Below are positions 17,234-27,072 of a DNA stretch of 64,000 nt, in pieces. The stretch comes from Bryobacter sp. (GTDB taxonomy: Bacteria > Acidobacteriota > Terriglobia > Bryobacterales > Bryobacteraceae): positions 124,001 through 188,000 of the forward strand of contig JALHNH010000006.1 of the NCBI GenBank assembly GCA_022843625.1, given 5' to 3'. How positions within the stretch are numbered: position 1 is the stretch's first letter; each line of letters starts with the position of its first letter. Under the pieces are notes generated by a model. That model had not been told where the DNA came from. It saw only the letters and a program-made list of their open reading frames with translations, and ran no database searches. The translations under genes and the position numbers were made by a program.

Positions 17234-18133
17234 ATGACCAGGATCGTCTTCAAGCTGATTTTGATGTTGGCGTTATTGATCGCAATCAAGCTTGCCACTA
17301 AAGCCGTTTACGGAGATGAGGTGAGCTACCACCAGACAGCGTTGCTGCGAAGAGGATATGACACGATCCTGATTGGCACAAGCAGAACGCAGTACGGGAT
17401 TATGCCAGCGTATCTTGATGCACTGAACGGCAACAAAACCAAGACCTATAACTTTGGCATATCCATGGGCGTTCTCCCCCACAGTATCGACTGGTGCGAG
17501 GCGGCGATCCGGAGTCAGAAGTCCTTGCGTTACATTCTCTTTGAACTAACAGGTGTAGGGGAAACCACTAGGGAATATGGGGAGCCATGGGTGGAGTTTC
17601 GCTTGGAAGACTACCTGAATTCCATGCAATCCTACTCTTTTCAAAAGGCTTCGGCGTACCATGATCGGATCGCTTTGAATTTTCTGAAGCCACAATTGCA
17701 GGTCACCAGATACTTCGACAACAATATTCCACTGGAAAGAATTCACGAAGAATATCCACTGCCAGTCAAGAAGATCGACCTGGGCGAACTCTCGATAGCT
17801 CAGAGGCGAAATGAGACGGTGGAGAAAGGCGATCCCATGACAGCCCCCCAACCGGACACCCTCCTGTGGCAACGCATTGCGGGGCTCATGAAACTAGCTG
17901 ACTCTGCGGGCATACAGATCTATTTCTACATCCCCCCGCGACTCAGAACCGATAGTGAAATGGCAACGATGCATCGACTTTGGCACAAACTGGACAAGCG
18001 GCGTCGGCTTCAAGTCGATCATGCCGCAACTTCGCTCTACACATTAGAGACTTCGATTGATGCGTTGCACTTGAACCGTCGCGGCGCTAAGCAGTTTACA
18101 GAAAAACTTGCAGCTGCTTTTCATCCGCAATAG
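17234..18133 (+). CDS. membrane-anchored SGNH-like acyltransferase/esterase partner (DltD/AlgJ-like)
   Basis: A 299-aa protein with one N-terminal membrane helix (~5-22) and an extracytoplasmic SGNH-type domain. The block I nucleophile is probably Ser50 in LIGTSRTQYG, and the C-terminal catalytic pair is Asp276/His279 in DALHLNRRGAKQFTEKL, a motif common in the SGNH partners of MBOAT enzymes. Such proteins finish the transfer of the acyl group to its acceptor (DltD, AlgJ/AlgX). ATG 17234 is preferred; a TTG 18 bp upstream is in frame. A 176-bp gap with nothing recognisable separates it from the MBOAT gene, so it may have an extra promoter. Confidence 0.75.
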   Translation: MTRIVFKLILMLALLIAIKLATKAVYGDEVSYHQTALLRRGYDTILIGTSRTQYGIMPAYLDALNGNKTKTYNFGISMGVLPHSIDWCEAAIRSQKSLRYILFELTGVGETTREYGEPWVEFRLEDYLNSMQSYSFQKASAYHDRIALNFLKPQLQVTRYFDNNIPLERIHEEYPLPVKKIDLGELSIAQRRNETVEKGDPMTAPQPDTLLWQRIAGLMKLADSAGIQIYFYIPPRLRTDSEMATMHRLWHKLDKRRRLQVDHAATSLYTLETSIDALHLNRRGAKQFTEKLAAAFHPQ

Positions 18134-18190
18134 AGGTCAACGGCTGTCCACAAGTCGAACCTGCCCCAGCATATAAAGCTCGATTTCTTG

Positions 18191-19933
18191 CTATTGAAGG
18201 GTGGGTCGTTTGAAGTAGTAGACCCAGCCTGCCTCACCTCCCGTGATGAGGTCGAGTTGGCCGTCTTTGTCCCAATCGATGGCCTTGATGCTGGTCTCGT
18301 GGTGGCTCACACTCAGTGGCTTGCCCTTGTGAAGAATAGCCTCACGCGCAAATCCGCTGCCCGTGTTGCGGTACAAGATCAGCTGCGTCTTTTCGTTGGT
18401 AAAAAGATCGAGATCACCGTCTTTGTCCCAGTCTGCCACTTCAAAACCATGATGATAGGGAATGGGTGTGCGCAGGTCTTCGCCCTTCGTATCCTTGAGT
18501 GGCACAGGCGCTTTGAGGCGCAGTTGCCCGCCAGCATCTTTGTAGCGCAGGTAAAGCGAGATCGCAATGTCTTTGGAGTCATTCCGGTCTCGAGGGCCAG
18601 CCGAGCCTGCAATCAGATCGATGAGGCCATCGTGGTTGTAATCGACAGGCGCCGGCCGGGAGCGAAAGGAAAAATGTTCGCCTTGGTCATGCAGAAGTTT
18701 GACTCCTTTGGCGAAGACAGGCCTCTTGCGAGTTCCGAGATTCTCGAAGTAAGCAACGCGGTTTGAATTGTTGCCCACCAGCAGATCCAGATCGCCGTCG
18801 TTGTCCCAATCCACATATGCGGGTTTGGCCTGGCCAAAGGGCCGCTCGGGGTCTTCGTCGTCGATAAACATCCAACGTGCGGCGTAGACGTTGGGGATCT
18901 GTCGAGCCGTCTTGAACTGCGTTCTGGTGGGGGCACTAATGTTCTCGATCAGTTGGACAAAGCCGGTTTCGTTGCCTCCGATAAAGTCCAGGTCACCGTC
19001 GCCTTCCCAGTCTGCTACCTCGACGCTGCTATAGCCACCGAAAGAGCATGGCATCCCTTCGGCCAGGACAACGCGTGGCTTGCCCTTGTCGGGAATGTAT
19101 CTGAGCCAGCCACCCATGGTTGCCGCGAAAATGCCATCTTTCGTTGCGCTGGGGATAGCGAAGCCGTCGGGGCTGGTGTCAGCGATACACTTGGGCGGCT
19201 GGGTTGGGTCGGCCCATTCGACGATGCAACTGCTCAGCGGACCTCGGCGGTTGCGGCTGGCTCCCAGCCACTTACCATTGCGCTGCGTGGCAGGCCATTC
19301 GTCGTAAACGGTTTTCCCGTTCAGTACAACAGGCTCGGCTTTACCGAAACCATCACTGGTGGCGCGGTGACGGTAAAGAGTGTGCTCGAGGAGCTGCACT
19401 GGAAAATACTGCACACGCATCTTGAGCGTATAGAGATCGCCATCGATCAGCCTCATGCCGTAGCCCAAGTCTCCGCCATCCTTGGGCCAGGCAAGCGTCG
19501 GGCCCAGCTTCAAAGTGCCCTTGCCCTGGTTGAGGTAAATCTGCAGAGTGCCTTTGCGCGGGCCTGAGCCGATGCCGCTCAGCAGGTCGGCGTGGCCATC
19601 GCGGTTCCAGTCGAGGATTTGGTAGCTGGCGTAGTTGTCGTCGATTGGCTGGTTGTTTAGAGCGAGGCGCTTTGCAGCCGCGTAGCGGGGCTTTCCATTG
19701 GTGCCGGTGTTTTTGAAGAAGAAGAGGCCCCACCAGGGGTCGCCAAAGGTGGTGGAGTAGAGGTTGCGCTGCAGGATGTCGGTACGGCCGTCTTCGTCCC
19801 AGTCAATGGCGATGGGCTGATCATTCTTCATGCCAACGGTGAGTGGATCAAGGCCGCCCGGACGGTTGTAGAAGAAAGCATTCTGGGCATTGAGGGAAAT
19901 TGTGAGCAAGAGTGTCACGCAGCAGTAGCGCAT
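18191..19933 (-). CDS. secreted FG-GAP/VCBS repeat beta-propeller protein
   Basis: A 580-aa exported protein with a short signal peptide ([17 protein letters not shown]). At least seven Asp-rich calcium-binding repeats of the form DWDxDGxxDLL are spread along it, for example [44 protein letters not shown] and [11 protein letters not shown]. The pattern fits a seven-bladed integrin-like propeller. No catalytic domain is visible; such proteins are presumed to bind surface or carbohydrate ligands. ATG 19933 lies only 19 bp from the glnA ATG on the other strand, so the two genes must share or overlap promoters. Confidence 0.88.
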   Translation of the reverse strand: MRYCCVTLLLTISLNAQNAFFYNRPGGLDPLTVGMKNDQPIAIDWDEDGRTDILQRNLYSTTFGDPWWGLFFFKNTGTNGKPRYAAAKRLALNNQPIDDNYASYQILDWNRDGHADLLSGIGSGPRKGTLQIYLNQGKGTLKLGPTLAWPKDGGDLGYGMRLIDGDLYTLKMRVQYFPVQLLEHTLYRHRATSDGFGKAEPVVLNGKTVYDEWPATQRNGKWLGASRNRRGPLSSCIVEWADPTQPPKCIADTSPDGFAIPSATKDGIFAATMGGWLRYIPDKGKPRVVLAEGMPCSFGGYSSVEVADWEGDGDLDFIGGNETGFVQLIENISAPTRTQFKTARQIPNVYAARWMFIDDEDPERPFGQAKPAYVDWDNDGDLDLLVGNNSNRVAYFENLGTRKRPVFAKGVKLLHDQGEHFSFRSRPAPVDYNHDGLIDLIAGSAGPRDRNDSKDIAISLYLRYKDAGGQLRLKAPVPLKDTKGEDLRTPIPYHHGFEVADWDKDGDLDLFTNEKTQLILYRNTGSGFAREAILHKGKPLSVSHHETSIKAIDWDKDGQLDLITGGEAGWVYYFKRPTLQ

Positions 19934-19952
19934 GTCTGTTAGTCTGAGCCAT

Positions 19953-21362
19953 ATGACTCCACAAGAAGTCCTGGAATTCGCCAAGTTGAACGAAGTCCAG
20001 CAAGTTGATGTCCGCTTTGCGGATATTCCTGGTCTTTCGCACCATATCACCTATCCGGTGAAAGAGATTACGCTCGACAGTTTCGAGTCGGGCTTTGGCA
20101 TCGATGGCTCGTCGATTCGCGGTTGGGCGGCAATCAATGAGAGCGATATGCTGCTCATCCCCGATGCCGCCACGGCTTTTCTCGACCCCTTTACCGAGAT
20201 CAAGACGCTCGTGATGAACGGCAACGTAATTGACCCCATCACGCGGCAGCACTATGAGCGAGACCCGCGGTGGATCGCCATGAAGGCCGAAAATTACCTG
20301 CAGACGACGGGTCTGGCCGACACCGTTTATTTTGGAGCGGAAGCCGAGTTCTTTATCTTCGATAACGTCCGCTTCGATCAGAGCATGCACGAAGGTTTCT
20401 ATCACATCGATAGCGAAGAAGGCCGCTGGAATTCTGGTCGCAAAGAGAACAACCTGGGCTACCGTCCGCGTGTAAAAGAGGGCTACTTCCCAGTGCCACC
20501 GACCGACCATTATCACGACCTGCGAGCCGAGATGGTGCAGGTGATGACTGAGTGTGGGCTTGAGATTGAGTGCCATCATCATGAAGTTGCGACAGCCGGA
20601 CAGTGTGAGATCGACCAGCGCTACAACACGATGGTGAAGAGCGCCGACAACATGATGCTCTACAAGTACATTGTTCGCAATGTGGCTTACCGCTATGGCA
20701 AGACGGTAACTTTTATGCCGAAGCCGTTGTTTGGAGATAACGGCAGCGGGATGCATTGCCACCAGAGCTTGTGGCGTGACGGGAAGCCGCTTTTTGCCGG
20801 TGAGTTGTATGCGGGTTTGAGCCAGATGGCGCTTTGGTATATCGGTGGTTTGCTCAAGCATGCGCGGGCATTGAGTGCGATTATTGCGCCAACGACGAAT
20901 AGCTATAAGCGGCTGGTGCCGGGTTATGAAGCGCCGGTGAATCTTGCTTACAGCCGCCGCAATCGTAGCGCAGCAGTGCGTATCCCGATGTATTCTTCAA
21001 GCCCGAAATCGAAGCGGATTGAGTTCCGCCCGCCAGACCCGAGTGCGAATCCTTATCTTGCGTTCTCGGCCTTGCTCATGGCAGGCCTTGACGGAATTCT
21101 GAACAAGGTGGACCCTGGTGATTCCCTCGACAAGGACATCTATGATTTGTCGCCTGAGGAGTTGAAGGCCGTGCCTTCGATGCCGGCATCGCTTGATGAA
21201 GCTCTCGATTGCCTTGAGTCGGATTACGAGTTCCTGCTGAAGGGTGACGTGTTCACGGCCGAGTTGATCGATACCTACATTCAGTACAAGCGGAAGAACG
21301 AGGCAGAGGCAATTCGCTTGCGGCCTCATCCTTACGAGTTTCATCTCTACTACGACATTTAG
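19953..21362 (+). CDS. glnA: glutamine synthetase type I, adenylylatable
   Basis: With ATG 19953 the product is 469 aa, the same length as E. coli GlnA. It starts [27 protein letters not shown], carries [14 protein letters not shown], the ATP/glutamate-site GSGMHCHQS, the NRSAAVRIP loop and [13 protein letters not shown]. The adenylylation Tyr is present in DIYDLSPEE near the C-terminus, and a GlnE homologue is encoded at 29.2 kb, so activity is probably controlled by reversible adenylylation. It makes glutamine from glutamate, ammonia and ATP as a dodecamer. An upstream in-frame ATG (19932) shares its bases with the divergent gene's start and is less likely. Confidence 0.95.
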   Translation: MTPQEVLEFAKLNEVQQVDVRFADIPGLSHHITYPVKEITLDSFESGFGIDGSSIRGWAAINESDMLLIPDAATAFLDPFTEIKTLVMNGNVIDPITRQHYERDPRWIAMKAENYLQTTGLADTVYFGAEAEFFIFDNVRFDQSMHEGFYHIDSEEGRWNSGRKENNLGYRPRVKEGYFPVPPTDHYHDLRAEMVQVMTECGLEIECHHHEVATAGQCEIDQRYNTMVKSADNMMLYKYIVRNVAYRYGKTVTFMPKPLFGDNGSGMHCHQSLWRDGKPLFAGELYAGLSQMALWYIGGLLKHARALSAIIAPTTNSYKRLVPGYEAPVNLAYSRRNRSAAVRIPMYSSSPKSKRIEFRPPDPSANPYLAFSALLMAGLDGILNKVDPGDSLDKDIYDLSPEELKAVPSMPASLDEALDCLESDYEFLLKGDVFTAELIDTYIQYKRKNEAEAIRLRPHPYEFHLYYDI

Positions 21363-21369
21363 GGCGGGC

Positions 21370-21657
21370 TTAGCTTTTCAAACACAATCCATTTTCTTCG
21401 AGGGCCTTTTTGAGCTTGGGGATACTGCTCGGCCCTATACCGTGCAGTCCCAAGAGTTCTCTTTCGGTTCTTTTGGAGAGATTTTCCAATGTGTCAATTC
21501 CCTCTCGTTCCAGTGCCCTCCGCGCAGGCGCTCCGATTTTGGAAAGAAAGCCAGCTAAAGGCTTATTGGCCGCTTCACAAACAGGGCAAGTGGGGCAATC
21601 GGAAATCTTGTAATAGCGATGTCCCTCGGAGCAAATTTTGGATTGATTCTCTGGCAT
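21370..21657 (-). CDS. zinc-ribbon plus helix-hairpin-helix small protein (RNA polymerase alpha-CTD-like)
   Basis: A 95-aa protein. The N-terminal part holds Cys and His residues (CSEGHRYYKISDCPTCPVCE) that would bind zinc. Residues ~35-95 form an HhH fold like the C-terminal domain of the RNA polymerase alpha subunit (FLSKIGAPARRALEREGIDTLENLS ... LLGLHGIGPSSIPKLKKALEE). Proteins of this size and layout are widespread and annotated as alpha-CTD-like; function unknown, probably nucleic-acid binding. It is convergent with glnA, 7 bp away. Confidence 0.8.
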   Translation of the reverse strand: MPENQSKICSEGHRYYKISDCPTCPVCEAANKPLAGFLSKIGAPARRALEREGIDTLENLSKRTERELLGLHGIGPSSIPKLKKALEENGLCLKS

Positions 21658-21713
21658 GGCTAAGGGTTATTCTATTGCCGTACCTCTACAACACAACTCT
21701 AAATGACAACTGA

Positions 21714-22091
21714 CTACTTGCTGGGTACAGCTACGGGGGCACCTTTGTCCTTGATCAAAAAGACGAGGAACTTCGCCGGTTTCGTCTTGCTGGCATTGCG
21801 CCCGACGGTGTGAATGTCCTTGGGGTTTTCGTAGAAGGTTTCGCCAACGCCGAGGGTAAGCAGTTTGCCGCCCTTTACCTGCATCTCAATGGAGCCTTCG
21901 AGAACGTAAACAAAGACGTGGGCGTTGTGACGGTGGACATCACCGTTTGCGCCGGGGGCCAGTTCGACTGTCAACATGGTTCCTTCTTTGCCTGCAAGTT
22001 CGGGCAAGTCGCGGGTCAAGAGCATGGCGGCCTTGGGCGGCTGCGCAGCGACAATGCCAACGAATGCCATTACGGCGAGAATCAATTTCAT
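21714..22091 (-). CDS. exported cupin-domain protein
   Basis: A 125-aa protein with a signal peptide (MKLILAVMAFVGIVAAQ) and a single cupin barrel. Motif 1 shows the metal ligands in GANGDVHRHNAHVFVYVLEGSIE, and motif 2 has ETFYENPKDIHTVGRN with the last His. Metal binding in the periplasm is likely; a specific reaction cannot be named. It is divergent from a MocR-type regulator with 123 bp between starts, which makes it a candidate target of that regulator. Confidence 0.85.
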   Translation of the reverse strand: MKLILAVMAFVGIVAAQPPKAAMLLTRDLPELAGKEGTMLTVELAPGANGDVHRHNAHVFVYVLEGSIEMQVKGGKLLTLGVGETFYENPKDIHTVGRNASKTKPAKFLVFLIKDKGAPVAVPSK

Positions 22092-22158
22092 TTTGTTTCA
22101 GTTCCTATCCAGATTGTTGATGCCGCTTCCAAAATACACCTAAAACGGCATTATCCAA

Positions 22159-22188
22159 TGGTCCATAATTGAAAGATTGACTGGTCCA
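22159..22188. promoter_or_regulatory. putative MocR operator: two direct TGGTCCA repeats
   Basis: The heptamer TGGTCCA occurs at 22159-22165 and again at 22182-22188, 23 bp apart in the same orientation, in the 123-bp region between the divergent cupin and mocR-like genes. Direct repeats about two helical turns apart are the usual target of dimeric MocR regulators. Similarity extends a few bases on both sides (A before the core, TG five bases after). Confidence 0.45.
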
Positions 22189-22214
22189 CTTGTGAGCCAG
22201 TCTTGTTCCCGGAA

Positions 22215-23675
22215 ATGGCAAAGACCGATAGCTTTGAAGATTTAACGCTCGCATCGCCAGGCGCCGGGATGGACCTTTGGCGCTGGCTCTACGAGGGCTT
22301 GCGGGAAGCAATCCTCGACGGCCGGTTGAAACCCGGGCGGAAGCTGCCATCTTCGAGGAATCTCGCGGCGCAGTATGGGGTGTCGAGGGGAACGGTCACG
22401 ATGGCTTTCGAGCAGTTGTTAGCGGAAGGCTATGCCAGTTCGAAAGTTGGAGCTGGCACTTTTGTGAGCGCCCAGAGGCCGGTCTTGCACCGTAAGGTCA
22501 AAGCGGTTGGTGACCGATCACAGCGGCTGAAGGCAACACAGAGGCTTAGTGAAGTAGAAGTGCTGCCAGCCCCTAAATTAGCTGCACGGGCCTTTCGGGC
22601 TTTCGAGCCGGCGATAGACCTTTTTCCTACGCAGTTGTGGGCTCGTACGGCAGCGAGGGTTCTGCGAAATGCTCCGAGATCCTTGTATGGGCATGGGGAT
22701 GCTGCCGGGTATGCCCCGTTGCGCCGAGCGATAGCGGAGTACGTCGGTCAATCGCGTGGAGTGCATTGTTGCGCAGAGCAGGTTTTGGTTTGCTCTGGAA
22801 CTCAGCAGGCGCTCGATCTTGTCGCGCGGCTGCTTGTCGAGCCGGGGGACGCGGTTTGGATGGAAGATCCTGGTTACTCGATGGCGAGGCACGCACTGAT
22901 GAATCATGGGGCCCGCGTGGTTCCAGTTCCAGTGGACGAGGAGGGCCTGATCGTAACGTGCGGTGTCTCGCTCGCTCCCCGGGCAAAACTTGCTTATGTC
23001 AGCCCCGCTAATCAGTTTCCACTTGGGGTGACGATGAGCGCAGATCGGCGCATGGAGTTGCTCCATTGGGCCCGACAGAGCAGTGCCTGGATCATCGAAG
23101 ATGATTACGACGCCGAATACCGCTACTTCGGGCACCCCGTGGCGTCACTGCAGAGCCTGGACAAGTGCGGGTCGGTAATCTATGTTGGGACCTTTACCAA
23201 AATGCTCTTCAACGCTCTGCGACTGGGGTTTCTGGTTCTTCCAGACCAGCTCGTGGAGCCTTTTGAAAAGGCTCGCAGCCTGGTGGATCGACACTCTCCC
23301 ACCCTGGATCAGGCGATCCTCGCAGAATTCATATCGGAGGGGCACTTTGGACGGCATGTTCGCAAAATGCGCCAGATTTACTCAGAACGGATGGAAGTAT
23401 TGAAAGAGGCTGCAGACCGGGAACTGGCTGGTCTTTTGGATGTGGTTCCGGCGGCGGCTGGCATGAAGACGATCGGCTGGCTGGAGAGGCGCTTTGACGA
23501 TAGAGAGATCGCAAGGGGTGCCGTGAAGGAAGGACTGGAGGTTCTTGCGCTTTCTTCGTTTTGCTTTGAATACCGGCAGAAGCCGGGTTTGATACTTGGA
23601 TTCGCCGGGATTGCCGAGCAAGAGATCCGTCGCGGAGTTCAAATCCTCGCGAGAGTGCTTGCTGCGGCGACCTAA
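22215..23675 (+). CDS. MocR-family (GntR-aminotransferase) transcriptional regulator
   Basis: A 486-aa fusion of an N-terminal GntR winged helix (~15-90: LREAILDGRLKPGRKLPSSRNLAAQYGVSRGTVTMAFEQL) and a fold-type I aminotransferase domain (~120-480). The PLP-binding Lys is Lys329 in VGTFTKMLFNALRLGFLV, and EDDYDAEYRY contains the Asp that contacts the PLP nitrogen. MocR proteins bind PLP or an amino compound as external aldimine and regulate the divergent gene; here that is the cupin gene, an uncommon target. ATG 22215 is preferred to TTG 22203. It ends before a bidirectional terminator. Confidence 0.9.
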   Translation: MAKTDSFEDLTLASPGAGMDLWRWLYEGLREAILDGRLKPGRKLPSSRNLAAQYGVSRGTVTMAFEQLLAEGYASSKVGAGTFVSAQRPVLHRKVKAVGDRSQRLKATQRLSEVEVLPAPKLAARAFRAFEPAIDLFPTQLWARTAARVLRNAPRSLYGHGDAAGYAPLRRAIAEYVGQSRGVHCCAEQVLVCSGTQQALDLVARLLVEPGDAVWMEDPGYSMARHALMNHGARVVPVPVDEEGLIVTCGVSLAPRAKLAYVSPANQFPLGVTMSADRRMELLHWARQSSAWIIEDDYDAEYRYFGHPVASLQSLDKCGSVIYVGTFTKMLFNALRLGFLVLPDQLVEPFEKARSLVDRHSPTLDQAILAEFISEGHFGRHVRKMRQIYSERMEVLKEAADRELAGLLDVVPAAAGMKTIGWLERRFDDREIARGAVKEGLEVLALSSFCFEYRQKPGLILGFAGIAEQEIRRGVQILARVLAAAT

Positions 23676-23783
23676 TCCTGTTTGCTCAGATAGCCTGCCA
23701 GACGTCATGAGCAAAGTTTGGCGTGGCCAAGGCTAGAACAAGCAGTTTGGGATTCAAGAAATTATCTCTTTCAAAAAAGAGAA

Positions 23784-23818
23784 AGTGCAGTAGCCCAAGG
23801 AAACTGGACCACTGCACT
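23784..23818. terminator. bidirectional terminator between mocR-like and porin genes
   Basis: Perfect 8-bp arms AGTGCAGT (23784-23791) and ACTGCACT (23811-23818) enclose a 19-nt loop with some inner pairing. T-runs follow on both strands (TTTTTTT at 23824-23830 on plus; CTCTTTTTTG on minus). It serves two convergent genes. Confidence 0.75.
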
Positions 23819-23844
23819 CGATCTTTTTTTGAGGTGATTTGTTA

Positions 23845-24966
23845 CTAGCGCTTGGGCCCGAAGAAGGCGACCAGGCCGATGAGGAGCGTGGTTTGGTTCT
23901 TGCTGACGGCTGGGTTGTCACCGCGTTCGAACACGCGCTGGTCAGACCAGTCACGGCGATATTCGAGGCGGGTGAGGAGCCCCTCAGCCAATTTGTATTC
24001 GCCGGTGAGGGTGACTTCCTTCAGCTTCTGAGCCGTGCCGCTGATGAAACCGTCCTTGTCGTAGTAGTATTCGGCGCGTGGCGAGAAGGCAATCGTTTTG
24101 GTGAGCTGGAAGCGAGCGGCACCGCCGACAGCAATCCAGTCGTTCGATCCTTTGCTTGCTGCAAACTTTTGGGTGCCATAGTCGATGTTGAGGTAGGTGC
24201 TGACTTTGTCGCTCGGATTGAAGGTAAAAACGGTGTCGTAGAAGTTGCGCCAACCCTGGTTGGTCTGGTTTTGTTCGGGGCCGGTGTAGTAGGTGTTGAG
24301 CCAGGTGAGCTTACCCAGAGTTACGGCAGTGGTGAAGCCCATGGTCTTGCCTGAATTGTTGTCTTCGACGTTGTTCCAGCCGTTGACTAACTGGAAGCCG
24401 GCGGTGAGGTATTTGTTGACCGGCATGGAGGTGCGCAGGCCGAAATGGTAGTAAGGGCCATTGGCGTACATGAGGGCGCGGGAGTAATTCCAGTTGAGGT
24501 GAGTTTCAGTAGGTTCGGCACCGGCGCTGGTGTAGAATTTGCCGAAGTCCATCTGGAAGCCTTTGCCGCCAGCGGGCTTGAAGGTGACGTAGGCCTGGGG
24601 CACGTAACGGAGGTTGTCGAAGCCATTGGCGGTGTCCTGGAAGTTGAAGAGGTCGAAGGCACGACCAAAGCCGAGGTCGAGCTTGAAGCCGATTGGATCG
24701 GCATCGTGCTCGAGGGTGACTTTGGCCATATTGAGGCTCATTGAGTTGGCGCGGACGTCGAAGTTACGGTAGAGGTTAGTACGCGAGCCTGGGTGATTGG
24801 CTGCGTAGTTGTAGTAGCCGTCAACGAGGCCACTGAAATTGATTGGCCCGACGGACCATGCGGCGGGGGCAGCGGGTGCTGGGGCCGGTGCTGTTGTTTG
24901 TGCAATTGACGTTGCGCAAAAGATGGTCGAGATCAGAAGTGTACTACTTAGTTTGGAATACTGCAT
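23845..24966 (-). CDS. outer-membrane beta-barrel porin (OmpL-like, Bbp2 type)
   Basis: A 373-aa protein with a signal peptide ending near AQTTAPAPAP and an Ala/Pro-rich linker, then alternating strands characteristic of a porin: FSGLVDGYYNYAANHPG, YVPQAYVTFKPAGGKGFQMDFGKFYTSAGAE, WNTYYTGPEQNQTNQGW-like loops and a final strand TTLLIGLVAFFGPKR. It fits the putative OmpL-like beta-barrel porin-2 family, often encoded next to ammonium transporters. Here amt lies divergently 242 bp away, so a role in nitrogen-compound uptake is possible but not proven. Confidence 0.82.
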   Translation of the reverse strand: MQYSKLSSTLLISTIFCATSIAQTTAPAPAPAAPAAWSVGPINFSGLVDGYYNYAANHPGSRTNLYRNFDVRANSMSLNMAKVTLEHDADPIGFKLDLGFGRAFDLFNFQDTANGFDNLRYVPQAYVTFKPAGGKGFQMDFGKFYTSAGAEPTETHLNWNYSRALMYANGPYYHFGLRTSMPVNKYLTAGFQLVNGWNNVEDNNSGKTMGFTTAVTLGKLTWLNTYYTGPEQNQTNQGWRNFYDTVFTFNPSDKVSTYLNIDYGTQKFAASKGSNDWIAVGGAARFQLTKTIAFSPRAEYYYDKDGFISGTAQKLKEVTLTGEYKLAEGLLTRLEYRRDWSDQRVFERGDNPAVSKNQTTLLIGLVAFFGPKR

Positions 24967-25208
24967 CGGGGCTCCTATTAGTTGTTCTTATATTGAGTCA
25001 GGTAGAAATGCTCTGGCCTCGAACTGTTTCACTGAGTGTAGGCTTGGTGGACCAAAGAGATCCAATCAAACATTTCAATTCGACGAATAAAAATAATCTG
25101 CTTCCCTCTTGCGAAGTGAAGTAGCATGATTAGTCAATCCGACTCGTCTTCGGATCTCCCTATCCCAGCCCACGTTTGAGCGGGGAAATCTCACTGAACT
25201 GGAACGTC

Positions 25209-26938
<1,730 letters not shown>

Positions 26939-26964
26939 CCTCCAAGTTACTGGCTTCTATCTGC

Positions 26965-27001
26965 AAAGGCCCCATTCACCAGCCTGGTGAATGGGGCCTT
27001 T
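26965..27001 (+). terminator. rho-independent terminator of amt-glnB
   Basis: An inverted repeat with a 16-bp perfect stem (26965-26980 with 26986-27001) and a 5-nt loop; the left arm starts AAAGGCCCC and the right arm ends GGGGCCTTT followed by CTCT. It lies 27 bp after glnB. Confidence 0.85.
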
Positions 27002-27018
27002 CTCTGTCGCTTCCAAAC

Positions 27019-27050
27019 AAAAGCCCCCGATCTTGCGACCGGGGGCTTTT
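27019..27050. terminator. terminator between convergent glnB and second glutamine synthetase gene
   Basis: 11-bp arms (27019-27029 AAAAGCCCCCG and 27040-27050) around a 10-nt loop. The A-run at one foot and T-run at the other let it work in both directions; it lies 23 bp past the stop of the leftward glutamine synthetase gene. Confidence 0.8.
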
Positions 27051-27072
27051 CGGTTTTAGGTGCGATGCCAGT

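Noticed and set aside
19848..20861. 337-aa minus-strand frame inside glnA
   Set aside because: It is antisense to the conserved glnA sequence and has no domain or ribosome site.
25044..25055. TTGGTGGACCAA palindrome upstream of amt
   Set aside because: Five-base arms are expected dozens of times by chance in 64 kb and nothing else supports an operator.
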